From JBBRCE01 sp038205115 (GTDB lineage Bacteria > Planctomycetota > Planctomycetia > Pirellulales > JBBRCE01), in assembly GCA_038205115.1 (NCBI GenBank), contig JBBRCE010000005.1:103824-167823 (forward strand): a DNA stretch of 64,000 bases, read 5' to 3'. Numbering within the stretch: position 1 is the stretch's first letter; the number at the start of each line of letters is the position of its first letter. Of this stretch, positions 34,287 through 42,148 are shown one piece after another. The notes below the pieces were generated by a model, which was not told the origin of the DNA, did no database searches, and was given only the letters and a program-made list of their open reading frames with translations. A program made the translations under genes and the position numbers.

Positions 34287-35428
34287 AATACGTTGATGAA
34301 TTTCGCGACCCGGTGATGATTCGCAAGACGCTGGCGGAGATTCACGCCGTGGCCGATCCGCGGCAGTATTATCGCATCATGGAAGTCTGCGGCGGCCATA
34401 CGCATGCCATCTTCCGGTTTGGCTTGAAAGAACTATTGCCGGACAACGTCGAACTGGTGCACGGTCCTGGATGCCCTGTTTGCGTATTGCCGATGGGCCG
34501 CATGGACGACGGCTTAGACCTGGCAGCCGATCCGAATGTGATTTTTACGGCGTTTGGCGACATGATGCGCGTGCCTGGCTCGCAAGGTAGTCCGCTGGAG
34601 AGCAAAGCCCGCGGCGCCGATGTGCGGGTGGTTTATTCGCCGCTGGACGCGCTAAAAATTGCGCGGCAAAATCCCGATCGTCGCGTGGTGTTTTTTGCCA
34701 TCGGTTTCGAAACCACCGCGCCTTCAACGGCCGTCACGTTGATGCAGGCCAAGAAGCTGGGCGTAATGAATTTTTCGGTGTTCTGCAATCACGTCACCAT
34801 CATACCGGCCATCCGCGCGATCCTCGACTCGCCGGATATGCGCCTCAACGGCTTCATTGGCCCAGGGCATGTTTCTACCGTGATCGGTTGTCGGCCATAC
34901 GAGTTCATTGCTCGCGATTATCGCTGCCCGATTGCTGTTTCCGGTTTCGAGCCGGCGGATATACTGCAATCGCTACTCATGGTTTTGCGCCAATTGCGTA
35001 GCGGGGCCGCCAAGGTCGAAAATCAGTACGACCGCGTCGTGCCCTGGGAAGGAAATCTAGTCGCGCTGAAAACGCTGGCCGAGGTGTTCGAAGTTCGACC
35101 GCACTTCGAGTGGCGTGGCCTGGGCTTCATCTCGCACTCCGCGCTGCGAATCAACGATCGCTACGCTGCTTGGGATGCCGAAAAAACCATGAATATCCGC
35201 GGCATTTCCGTGGCCGATCCCAAAGCAGCGCAATGTGGCGAGGTGCTTAAAGGCGTGCTCAAACCGCATCAATGCAAATTGTTCGGCAAGGAATGCACGC
35301 CCGAGCGGCCGATTGGTGCCCTGATGGTCTCGGCCGAAGGCGCGTGCGCCGCGCACTTCAAATACGGCGTCACGCCTCAGCAACGGCCAACCGGCGAGTT
35401 GACCGAACTGCCCGTCATCTCTCTCTAG
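34283..35428 (+). CDS. hypD: Hydrogenase maturation protein HypD
   Basis: HypD holds the iron-cyanide-carbonyl intermediate and an Fe4S4 cluster. The 381-aa protein shows all signatures: MEVCGGHTHAIFRFG, HGPGCPVCVLP, the GFETTAPSTAV motif, NHVTIIPA, and the C-terminal Cys set (QCGEVLKGVLKPHQCKLFGK, ECTP, EGACAAHFKYG) for the cluster. Length matches the family. It is translationally coupled to hypC and followed by hypE after 25 bases. Confidence 0.97.
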   Translation: MKYVDEFRDPVMIRKTLAEIHAVADPRQYYRIMEVCGGHTHAIFRFGLKELLPDNVELVHGPGCPVCVLPMGRMDDGLDLAADPNVIFTAFGDMMRVPGSQGSPLESKARGADVRVVYSPLDALKIARQNPDRRVVFFAIGFETTAPSTAVTLMQAKKLGVMNFSVFCNHVTIIPAIRAILDSPDMRLNGFIGPGHVSTVIGCRPYEFIARDYRCPIAVSGFEPADILQSLLMVLRQLRSGAAKVENQYDRVVPWEGNLVALKTLAEVFEVRPHFEWRGLGFISHSALRINDRYAAWDAEKTMNIRGISVADPKAAQCGEVLKGVLKPHQCKLFGKECTPERPIGALMVSAEGACAAHFKYGVTPQQRPTGELTELPVISL

Positions 35429-35453
35429 CGTAGTCGCCGAGGCGAACAGCAGC

Positions 35454-36494
35454 ATGTCAGACGCCCAGCGGCCAGTTGAGTTTCACGATAAGCAAATCGC
35501 CATGGCGCACGGCGCCGGCGGCGAAGCCACGCGTCGCTTGATCGAAGGCCTGATTAAACCTGCGTTTTCCAACGTCTGGCTGAACAGCCTAGCCGACGCC
35601 GCGGTGCTGGACAAACCGGCCGCACGGATCGCAATGACCAGCGATAGTTTCGTCGTCCAACCACTGCAATTTCCCGGCGGATCGATTGGCGAGTTGGCCA
35701 TCAATGGTACTGTCAACGATCTGGCGGTTTCCGGCGCTCGTCCGCTGGCGCTATCCGTAGCTCTGATCCTCGAAGCCGGCTTACCGAGCGAGGTTTTGCG
35801 GCGCGAAGTGCAGGCGATGGCCGCCGCCGCTCGCAGGGCAGGCGTGCCGATCGTCACGGGCGATACCAAAGTGGTCGAGCACGGCAAGGCCGATGGTTTG
35901 TACATCACCACCACCGGCGTTGGTGCGCTCGATCCGCGTGCCGACCTTGGCGCGCAGCGAGTGCAACCGGGCGATCGGGTGTTGCTTTCCGGTCCGATCG
36001 GCAATCACGGCATGGCCATCATGCTGGCCCGCGCGGAATTGGATATCCAGGCCGACATTCGTTCCGACACGCGGCCACTGACGGTACTGGTCGCCGCGCT
36101 TTTCGAGTCGGTCGGCGTAGGCGTCAAATGGATGCGTGATGCCACGCGTGGCGGTGTTTCCAGCGCGCTCAACGAACTGGCGCGCGACGCCGACCTGCTA
36201 ATCAACATCAGCGAAGAAGCGGTGCCCATCGATGACGTCGTCCGTGGCGCCTGCGAAATGCTGGGGCTCGACCCACTGCAAGTCGCCAACGAGGGGCAAT
36301 TTGTGGCGATTGTGGCCGCCAACTTGGCTGAAACCGCGCTGGCTGCGCTCAAACGAACGCCGGGCGGCGAGCGCGCGTGCCTGCTCGGCGAAATCAGCCG
36401 CGGCCCATACGCCCGCGTGGTTGCCAAGAGCGCATACGGCGGCTCGCGAATTGTCGATATGTTGATCGGCGACCCACTGCCGCGCATCTGCTGA
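35454..36494 (+). CDS. hypE: Hydrogenase maturation protein HypE
   Basis: HypE makes the thiocyanate that becomes the cyanide ligands of the NiFe centre, receiving carbamoyl from HypF. At 346 aa it belongs to the AIR-synthase fold. HGAGGEATRRLIE opens it, NDLAVSGARPLALSVAL and DTKVVEHGKADG are in the body, MRDATRGGVSSALNE follows, and the protein ends exactly PRIC, the C-terminal cysteine required for carbamoylation. The HypF partner is not encoded in this window. Last gene of the rightward hypCDE unit; a short TCGCCA/TGGCGA hairpin follows at 36543-36562. Confidence 0.97.
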   Translation: MSDAQRPVEFHDKQIAMAHGAGGEATRRLIEGLIKPAFSNVWLNSLADAAVLDKPAARIAMTSDSFVVQPLQFPGGSIGELAINGTVNDLAVSGARPLALSVALILEAGLPSEVLRREVQAMAAAARRAGVPIVTGDTKVVEHGKADGLYITTTGVGALDPRADLGAQRVQPGDRVLLSGPIGNHGMAIMLARAELDIQADIRSDTRPLTVLVAALFESVGVGVKWMRDATRGGVSSALNELARDADLLINISEEAVPIDDVVRGACEMLGLDPLQVANEGQFVAIVAANLAETALAALKRTPGGERACLLGEISRGPYARVVAKSAYGGSRIVDMLIGDPLPRIC

Positions 36495-36562
36495 ACGCGC
36501 GCGAATTCACGCCGACTTCTCATTTCCCCGCTGCTCTCAGCCTCGCCAGAACAACATGGCGA

Positions 36563-37861
36563 CTAACTGATGCCGATCATCCGTTTGACGATCTGCAGCA
36601 AGCCCAGCAACACGCCCAATCCGCCCATGCAAATCACCACCGCAATTGGCACTAGCCAGCCCGCGGCAAACATCGGTTCCATGTGGTCCCAGAGCGAATT
36701 CCAAAACACGATCACCACTGCAGCACCCAGGCAGAGATATGGACCGTACGGAATTTCGTTGTCGCGACGCAGCAGCCACTGCGCTCCGCCCACGAACAAG
36801 CCGGCGAACGGCGCGATGAAAAACACGGCCAGACAAGCTTGCCAGCCAAGAAATGTGCCGATCATGGCCATCAGCGTGACGTCGCCAAAACCCATTGCCT
36901 CGCGCCCCAGCACAAATCCGGCAATCAAACGCACAGCCCAAATCATACCGCCGGACGCCGCCAGGCCAATCAACGCCGAATAGAGCGACGTCCAACGCGG
37001 TCCGTTGTGCCAATAGGTTAGCGTCACGCCCACGCACGCCAGCACGCCCACCACGGCAATCAGCTTGGAGATCGGCTCCTTGGCGATGCGAGCCAAAAGG
37101 ATCTGCCGCGCGCGTCGCAGTCCGTGACGCGTGCGCCAATGTCGCGGCAGCAGCGCCAAACACCAGCCCACCACCACCGCCAAGCCTACCCACAAGCTGG
37201 CCACGGTCTGCGTGAACTCCAGCGGCTGCCGCGGTTTCGGATAATTGGCGTACAACGGAATCACCGGTTCCACCAGCGGCCAAAAGCCAAAGTTCAGTCG
37301 TGCCCAGGCAACCAAATCCGGAACTGGCAGCAAGGCGTGCGGCAAGCAGACCATCAAAATCATGCCCAGCAGCGTGCCGGGCAACGTGATTTCATCGGGA
37401 ATGATTTTGCCGTCGATATCGATCAGCGAGGCGACAATCATCAAACACAACAGCACAGCATGCGCGAGATACTCGCTGTGCAACAGCGATTGAATCGCCA
37501 CGTCGTGGTGAGAAATATTCGCTGGCAGCGGCAGCGGAATCAATCCGCCCACATCCACTTCCCAGGCGTACAGCGCGGCCAACGACAAGCCGGTGAGTAG
37601 TTCGACCAGCAGCGGTCGAATCCAAAAGCCGCGGCCAAATTTGTGGGCGCGATCGCGAGCAATCAGCCAGCCGAAAATCGGCACGCACTCCGACCAGCGG
37701 CGTGCCGGCAGGCCACGCGGCGCGGCCGACCAGGGGCTGATGGGCGATGGGTCGAGCGCCCAGCCGTAAACCGCGCGATTCAATTGCCCGGCCACAATGC
37801 TGCCAATGACAAACAGTGCCGAAAGCCGCACTTCGAATGGGATGGCCAGCAGAGTGTTCAC
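36563..37861 (-). CDS. Type IV prepilin peptidase (A24 family)
   Basis: A 432-aa membrane aspartic protease that cuts the leader of type IV prepilins and pseudopilins. Active-site Asp regions: ASLIDIDGKIIPDEITLPG (near residue 150) and GFGDVTLMAMIG (the GxGD motif, about 330). At least seven hydrophobic spans. In the N-terminal part the LVELLTGLSLAALYAWE motif of the family is present, but the CxxC pairs of the methyltransferase half have largely gone, so methylation is doubtful. It is longer than PilD because of an insert between the two Asp motifs. Start: the GTG at 37861 is preferred over a TTG 87 bases earlier that overlaps aroK. It would process the pseudopilins at 51-55 kb. Confidence 0.85.
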   Translation of the reverse strand: MNTLLAIPFEVRLSALFVIGSIVAGQLNRAVYGWALDPSPISPWSAAPRGLPARRWSECVPIFGWLIARDRAHKFGRGFWIRPLLVELLTGLSLAALYAWEVDVGGLIPLPLPANISHHDVAIQSLLHSEYLAHAVLLCLMIVASLIDIDGKIIPDEITLPGTLLGMILMVCLPHALLPVPDLVAWARLNFGFWPLVEPVIPLYANYPKPRQPLEFTQTVASLWVGLAVVVGWCLALLPRHWRTRHGLRRARQILLARIAKEPISKLIAVVGVLACVGVTLTYWHNGPRWTSLYSALIGLAASGGMIWAVRLIAGFVLGREAMGFGDVTLMAMIGTFLGWQACLAVFFIAPFAGLFVGGAQWLLRRDNEIPYGPYLCLGAAVVIVFWNSLWDHMEPMFAAGWLVPIAVVICMGGLGVLLGLLQIVKRMIGIS

Positions 37862-37932
37862 GCGGAATTTCGCAGGATGATGTCGGTGGTCCGCCTGCCG
37901 AACGCTTCGGCAGGCGAGTTCAAGGATCGAGT

Positions 37933-38448
37933 TCAGCGCGACTGGCAATGGTCGATAATTTCCGCCGCGATCTGCGAGGGCGACTTTCCTTCGGTATCGA
38001 CTTGCACATCAGCACACTGGCGATAAAGTTCGTGACGCGCGGCCAAGACCGCCGCAATTTCGTCGCGACCGCCCTGAACCGTTAAATTCGGACGGCGCGC
38101 CGCGGTCAGCGGGTCGTCGGCAATGCGGTTGGCGAGCGTGTCGACGCTGGCGGTCAGCCAAACGACTTGGCCGCACGCCTGCAGGAGTGTGCGATTTTCT
38201 GGCCGTAAAATCACGCCGCCGCCGAGCGCCAGCACGCCCGTCTGCCGCGCGATCAGTTGCCGCAGCATCTGCGTTTCCAGGTCGCGGAACGCATTTTCGC
38301 CTTGCTCGGAAAAAATCGCGGCGATGGATTTGCCAGCCTGCAACTCAATTTCGACATCCGCGTCGACCCAATCGCAACCCAGCCGCAGCGCCAATTGTTG
38401 GGCGACGGTTGTCTTGCCTGTACCGCGATATCCGATCAGAGCGAGCAT
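37933..38448 (-). CDS. aroK: Shikimate kinase
   Basis: Phosphorylates shikimate with ATP in the chorismate pathway. The 171-aa protein matches the family length, with the P-loop GYRGTGKTT (7-15), DADVEIE and the AIFSEQGENAFRDLE segment for shikimate binding, ALGGGVILRPENR, and the lid region RRPNLTVQGGRDEI. The start MLALIGYRG at 38448 is chosen over an upstream in-frame codon. Downstream the prepilin peptidase follows in the same direction; co-transcription is possible but not functional. Confidence 0.94.
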   Translation of the reverse strand: MLALIGYRGTGKTTVAQQLALRLGCDWVDADVEIELQAGKSIAAIFSEQGENAFRDLETQMLRQLIARQTGVLALGGGVILRPENRTLLQACGQVVWLTASVDTLANRIADDPLTAARRPNLTVQGGRDEIAAVLAARHELYRQCADVQVDTEGKSPSQIAAEIIDHCQSR

Positions 38449-38851
38449 GAATGAGGTTTGCCGTAAACTATTGGGAAAGACTTGCCGGTGGTTGCGACCA
38501 AATTGTAGCGAATTGCCAACCGCACGACCGCTTGCCTGGCCACAATACCGCCAGATTTTGTGGCGGCACAATCATTGACGGCCGGTCATAGTCAGCGACG
38601 AGCATCGCGCCTGGCGAAGCGTCGCCCGAAACTGGCACGACAGCAAATCAGCAGGTTTCGGTTTCACCAATCTTGGCGTGGAATACTCTGGAAATGCCCG
38701 CATGGTGGATTGCGGCATCAAAGTTGCTCGGCGTAAATTCGAGCGATCTCGGGCTCAGCTTTGAATTTGAAAGGCAGGGCCCCGGACTGAACTTCGCTCA
38801 ATAAAATTCGCGTGCGATGGGGCAGGTCTAATTACAAGTTGGGTTTACTTG
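38449..38851. other. 400-base stretch without a gene
   Basis: Between the divergent aroK and the double-CxxC gene. It holds a CCGCCA/TGGCGG hairpin (38548-38553, 38561-38566) and a run of lower GC toward the right end. On the minus strand TACAAT (38502-38507) could be an aroK -10, with no good -35. No further gene recognised. Confidence 0.4.
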
Positions 38852-39490
38852 ATGAAATATTTTTCCGTTGTCGACGTAAACGAGTATTGTTTTACGCCTG
38901 CGGTTGAACAGGGTGAGCTTGTTCTCACTCCGGGCGGATGCACGGAATGCTCGACGCTGCCCCACGGCGCTCGGCCACCTGAGACGCTGCGCGTGCTGAA
39001 TCATCGCAGCAACGCGATCCTGGCTTACACTTGCTGGGGTTTTGGCATCATCTCCGATCAACTGCTACAGTTGCTGTCCGGTCATTGGCAAAACGATCTG
39101 TTCGTCGGTACGCTTTGCGATGGCCACGGTCGTGTTATTGATGGATTGCACACGTACCTGGCCCGAGAGCGCGTCATCTTGCGTGGCGGCGAGCAGTCGC
39201 AGCATCATCTCTGCGGTGTTTGCGGCGCGTTGATCTACACATACTTGCCTCGCAACTCGTCGCCGTACGTAGCACCGGAACAAGTGGCTACGGCACGCGG
39301 CATCTACGAAGGCAATCATAGTGAACTGGTTATTAGCCAATCGCTACGCGAACAAATTGGCGACCGCTGGTCAAACCAAATTCGCTTTTGTGAAGTGCGC
39401 GTTTCTGAACCTTGCGATGGACTGCCAGCCACCATCGGCGACTGGCTCTCGCCTGAAGTTCGCGCGAGCTACCATTCCAACGAAGCCTAA
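38852..39490 (+). CDS. Double-CxxC protein of unknown function
   Basis: A 212-aa protein I do not recognise. It has no signal and no membrane segment. Two Cys pairs stand out: GGCTECSTL (C30, C33) and HLCGVCGALIY (C121, C124), a possible metal site or thiol pair. The middle (YTCWGFGIISDQLLQLLSGH) is hydrophobic. Superficially the shape recalls immunity-type proteins of myxobacteria with two CxxCG motifs, but motif spacing does not agree well. Upstream DNA is poorer in GC than its neighbours, and the codon choice includes rarer triplets such as TTA and ATA, hinting at recent acquisition. I chose ATG 38852 over the TTG before it. Stands alone. Confidence 0.5.
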   Translation: MKYFSVVDVNEYCFTPAVEQGELVLTPGGCTECSTLPHGARPPETLRVLNHRSNAILAYTCWGFGIISDQLLQLLSGHWQNDLFVGTLCDGHGRVIDGLHTYLARERVILRGGEQSQHHLCGVCGALIYTYLPRNSSPYVAPEQVATARGIYEGNHSELVISQSLREQIGDRWSNQIRFCEVRVSEPCDGLPATIGDWLSPEVRASYHSNEA

Positions 39491-39506
39491 CGGCCAGTCG
39501 AAGGCA

Positions 39507-40610
39507 TTAGCCTTCGGCCAATTCCATATAGACTTTCAAAGCCTTTTGATTGCCTGTCAGCAGGGCGATCATGTCGGGATAGCGTTCGATGCCGCGAATG
39601 GGATGCGTGAGAATTCGCTGGACGACGCCGGGATACATGACTTCGGCCAACGCGAAATCGGCAATGCCCTGCTCGAAGTGCCCGCGGTTGGCGTTGACTG
39701 ATCCGATCAACATTTTGTTGCCCAGCACCCACTGCAGGTTGATTTTGTCCGACGGCACTTGGGTGGTTTTGTCGCCGCCGGTCACGCCCGTCCAAACCAG
39801 CACGCCGTTGAGTCCCAGCACTTCCATCGCGCCAAACGCCACGGCACTGCTGCCCGTGGCATCGACAATCAAATCTGGCTTGCCGGTCTTCGCGGCCAAG
39901 TCCTGGATTGATGTTTCGCTGGTGCTGACGTAATTTGCGCCAAACCCTGCGACGATTTGCGAATTGAGCGTGGGCTGCTTGGAGCGCGCCAGTGTGAAGA
40001 CGTCAAATCCTTTTAGCCGTAGCACCAGCGTGGTCAGCAAGCCGATTTGTCCGGCACCGGTGACGTACGCCAATTTCGGACGCCAGACGCGTAACCGCCG
40101 CTGTGCCTCGAAGGCCTGCTGCACGGCCTTCACCGCGCAACTCATAGGCTCGGCCAGCACGTGCAGGTGTTTGAGCGCAGCGGGCATTTTGACGATATAT
40201 TCGGCGTCATCGACGTAGTACTCGGTCAGATAACCATGCAGCAGATTGATGCCGCGCTCGTAATACGTTTCTTCGCTGGTCATGTCGTTGGTGCCGATCA
40301 CGTCGTAGATCGACTTCCCAGGGCGGCGGACCGTTGCCGTGACGTAGTCGCCCGGTTTGACGTGCGTGACATTTGCCCCCACTTCAGCCACCACGCCAAA
40401 CGACTCGTGCCCCAGCACCAGAAAATCGAAGCCGGGGGGCGCGTTACCGTACTTGGCCTCGTTGATCTCGCGATCCGTGGCATCGACGCCCACTTTGAGC
40501 ACGCGGACCAAAACGCCGCGCCCGCCGGGAATGTCGTCGACACGCGGTTTGGGCAGATCGGCCAGATGGACGCTGTTGGGCTGACCGGCGATAACGGCGA
40601 TGGCTTTCAT
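39507..40610 (-). CDS. Glucose 1-dehydrogenase-type medium-chain alcohol dehydrogenase
   Basis: A 367-aa zinc alcohol dehydrogenase superfamily enzyme resembling archaeal-type glucose dehydrogenases, which oxidise glucose or other aldoses to lactones with NAD(P)+. Evidence: MKAIAV opening, KVGVDATDREI, GHESFGVVAEVG (H68, E69), GAGQIGLLTTLVLRL for the nucleotide site, and a glucose-DH-like C-terminus (INLQWVLGNKMLIGSVNANR). At the first zinc ligand, where most relatives have Cys, this has Asp43 (GVDATD), a replacement also known from haloarchaeal glucose dehydrogenases. The structural zinc loop is short or absent. The start ATG ends at 40610. Substrate unproven. It stands alone. Confidence 0.82.
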   Translation of the reverse strand: MKAIAVIAGQPNSVHLADLPKPRVDDIPGGRGVLVRVLKVGVDATDREINEAKYGNAPPGFDFLVLGHESFGVVAEVGANVTHVKPGDYVTATVRRPGKSIYDVIGTNDMTSEETYYERGINLLHGYLTEYYVDDAEYIVKMPAALKHLHVLAEPMSCAVKAVQQAFEAQRRLRVWRPKLAYVTGAGQIGLLTTLVLRLKGFDVFTLARSKQPTLNSQIVAGFGANYVSTSETSIQDLAAKTGKPDLIVDATGSSAVAFGAMEVLGLNGVLVWTGVTGGDKTTQVPSDKINLQWVLGNKMLIGSVNANRGHFEQGIADFALAEVMYPGVVQRILTHPIRGIERYPDMIALLTGNQKALKVYMELAEG

Positions 40611-40898
40611 GGCAACCAAACGTTCTCAATTGTGCTGAATTCAGGAGTTATATTACTAAACCAAACTCTGCCGCTTTACAATGGCCGCGAGCCTGAACCG
40701 CCAGCCCCGCCGGAATTCGCCGCGCTCGGCCGCCGGTCGGACAGCACGCCGAGCGATCCCACAGCATCATTCTCCTGCGAGTACATACACCGCGCCTTCG
40801 AGATTCGCTCCCAGCCGATTACAATAGCTAATTCACTCGCCACAGGCCCGCTAGGCCCGACGGGCCGTCAAACTCCGCGCGTTGCTCTGCATTTTTCT

Positions 40899-41909
40899 AT
40901 GACCGAACCGCAAGTCTTCCGTGTATTGCCACGACAGGTCAACGAAACACTGGCCGCGGCGCTGCGGACCTGGTTGCCGGACCGATCGTGGTCGCAGATC
41001 AGCAAATTGGTGCGCACGCGGTACGTGATGATCAGCGGCAACGTTTGCGTTGATGCCGGCCGGCGTTTGAAATTGGAAGACGTGATCAAAGTACTCGATC
41101 GTCCGGCGGCGGCCCCGCCGGGGCAACACCACGTGCTCATTCGTTACTTGGATCAGCATGTGGTGGTGGTGGAAAAACCGGCCGGCGTGACCTCGATTCG
41201 CCATGCCGAAGAGCGCGATTGGCCGCAGCGCCGCAAGCAAATTCAACCGACGCTTGACGAATTGCTGCCCGGCGTGATCTCACGCTATGAAAGCCAAGGC
41301 GGCCACGGCGGCGCCGATAGCAGGCGTCGGCCCAACCAGCGCAAACCGCAAAAAGGCGTGCCGCCGCCGGTTCGCGCGGTGCATCGCATCGATCGCGAAA
41401 CCAGCGGGCTGATGGTCTTTGCCCGCAGCATTCGGGCGGAGCGTCACTTGGGCGAACAGTTTCGCGCGCATACCACGCATCGCCGCTATTTGGCTGTGGT
41501 ACCTGGTCAAGTCATTGCTCAGACCATCAGCAATCGGTTGATTCGCGATCGCGGCGACGGCCGGCGCGGCAGCACCACGGATCCCGCGATTGGCAAAATC
41601 GCCACGACGCACATTCGTCCGCTCGAAACGCGCGACGATTACACGCTGATTGAATGCCGCTTGGAAACCGGCCGCACGCATCAGATTCGCATTCACATGG
41701 CCGAAATCGGTCACCCGCTTTGTGGCGAAAAAGTTTATCGTCAACCGCCCGGCGGCAAGGCTATTCCGGATCACAGCCACGCGCCGCGGTTGGCGCTGCA
41801 CGCGGCCGAAATCGGCTTTACGCATCCTATTACCGGCGAGATCGTGAAATTCGATTCGCCGCTGCCGCCAGATTTGCAGCGTTTTTGGCAAGGCTTGCCC
41901 CGCGCGTGA
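40899..41909 (+). CDS. RluA-family RNA pseudouridine synthase
   Basis: A 336-aa enzyme isomerising uridine to pseudouridine in rRNA or tRNA. An S4-like RNA-binding part fills residues about 1-75 (WSQISKLVRTRYVMISGNVC). The catalytic domain follows: HRIDRETSGLMVFARS (catalytic Asp), RRYLAVVPGQV, the LETGRTHQIRIHMAEIGHPL motif. A low-complexity insert (RRRPNQRKPQKGVPPP) breaks the domain at about 140-155. I chose the ATG at 40899 because upstream frame has no family match and overlaps the dehydrogenase gene on the other strand. Which uridine it modifies (RluC, RluD or other) is not deducible. Confidence 0.88.
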   Translation: MTEPQVFRVLPRQVNETLAAALRTWLPDRSWSQISKLVRTRYVMISGNVCVDAGRRLKLEDVIKVLDRPAAAPPGQHHVLIRYLDQHVVVVEKPAGVTSIRHAEERDWPQRRKQIQPTLDELLPGVISRYESQGGHGGADSRRRPNQRKPQKGVPPPVRAVHRIDRETSGLMVFARSIRAERHLGEQFRAHTTHRRYLAVVPGQVIAQTISNRLIRDRGDGRRGSTTDPAIGKIATTHIRPLETRDDYTLIECRLETGRTHQIRIHMAEIGHPLCGEKVYRQPPGGKAIPDHSHAPRLALHAAEIGFTHPITGEIVKFDSPLPPDLQRFWQGLPRA

Positions 41910-42148
41910 ACGATGGCAGTCGCCGAGCCTTCGCGGCCCAAGCATGTTGCTGACGACGCGCGGGCCGGTTGATATTCAGCCTGCCGGCCGCGGTGGTTGC
42001 TGGTCGCCGAGTCCGCCGCTTTTATTCGAGCACGCCACCGTTTAAACTCATGGCACACGATTTTGGACGTCAGTGCGTTTGCCGTCTAGCGTAAACGCAG
42101 TACTTCTGACGGGCGATGTGCCCAACCTGGCAAGAGCGAGCGCCGAAC

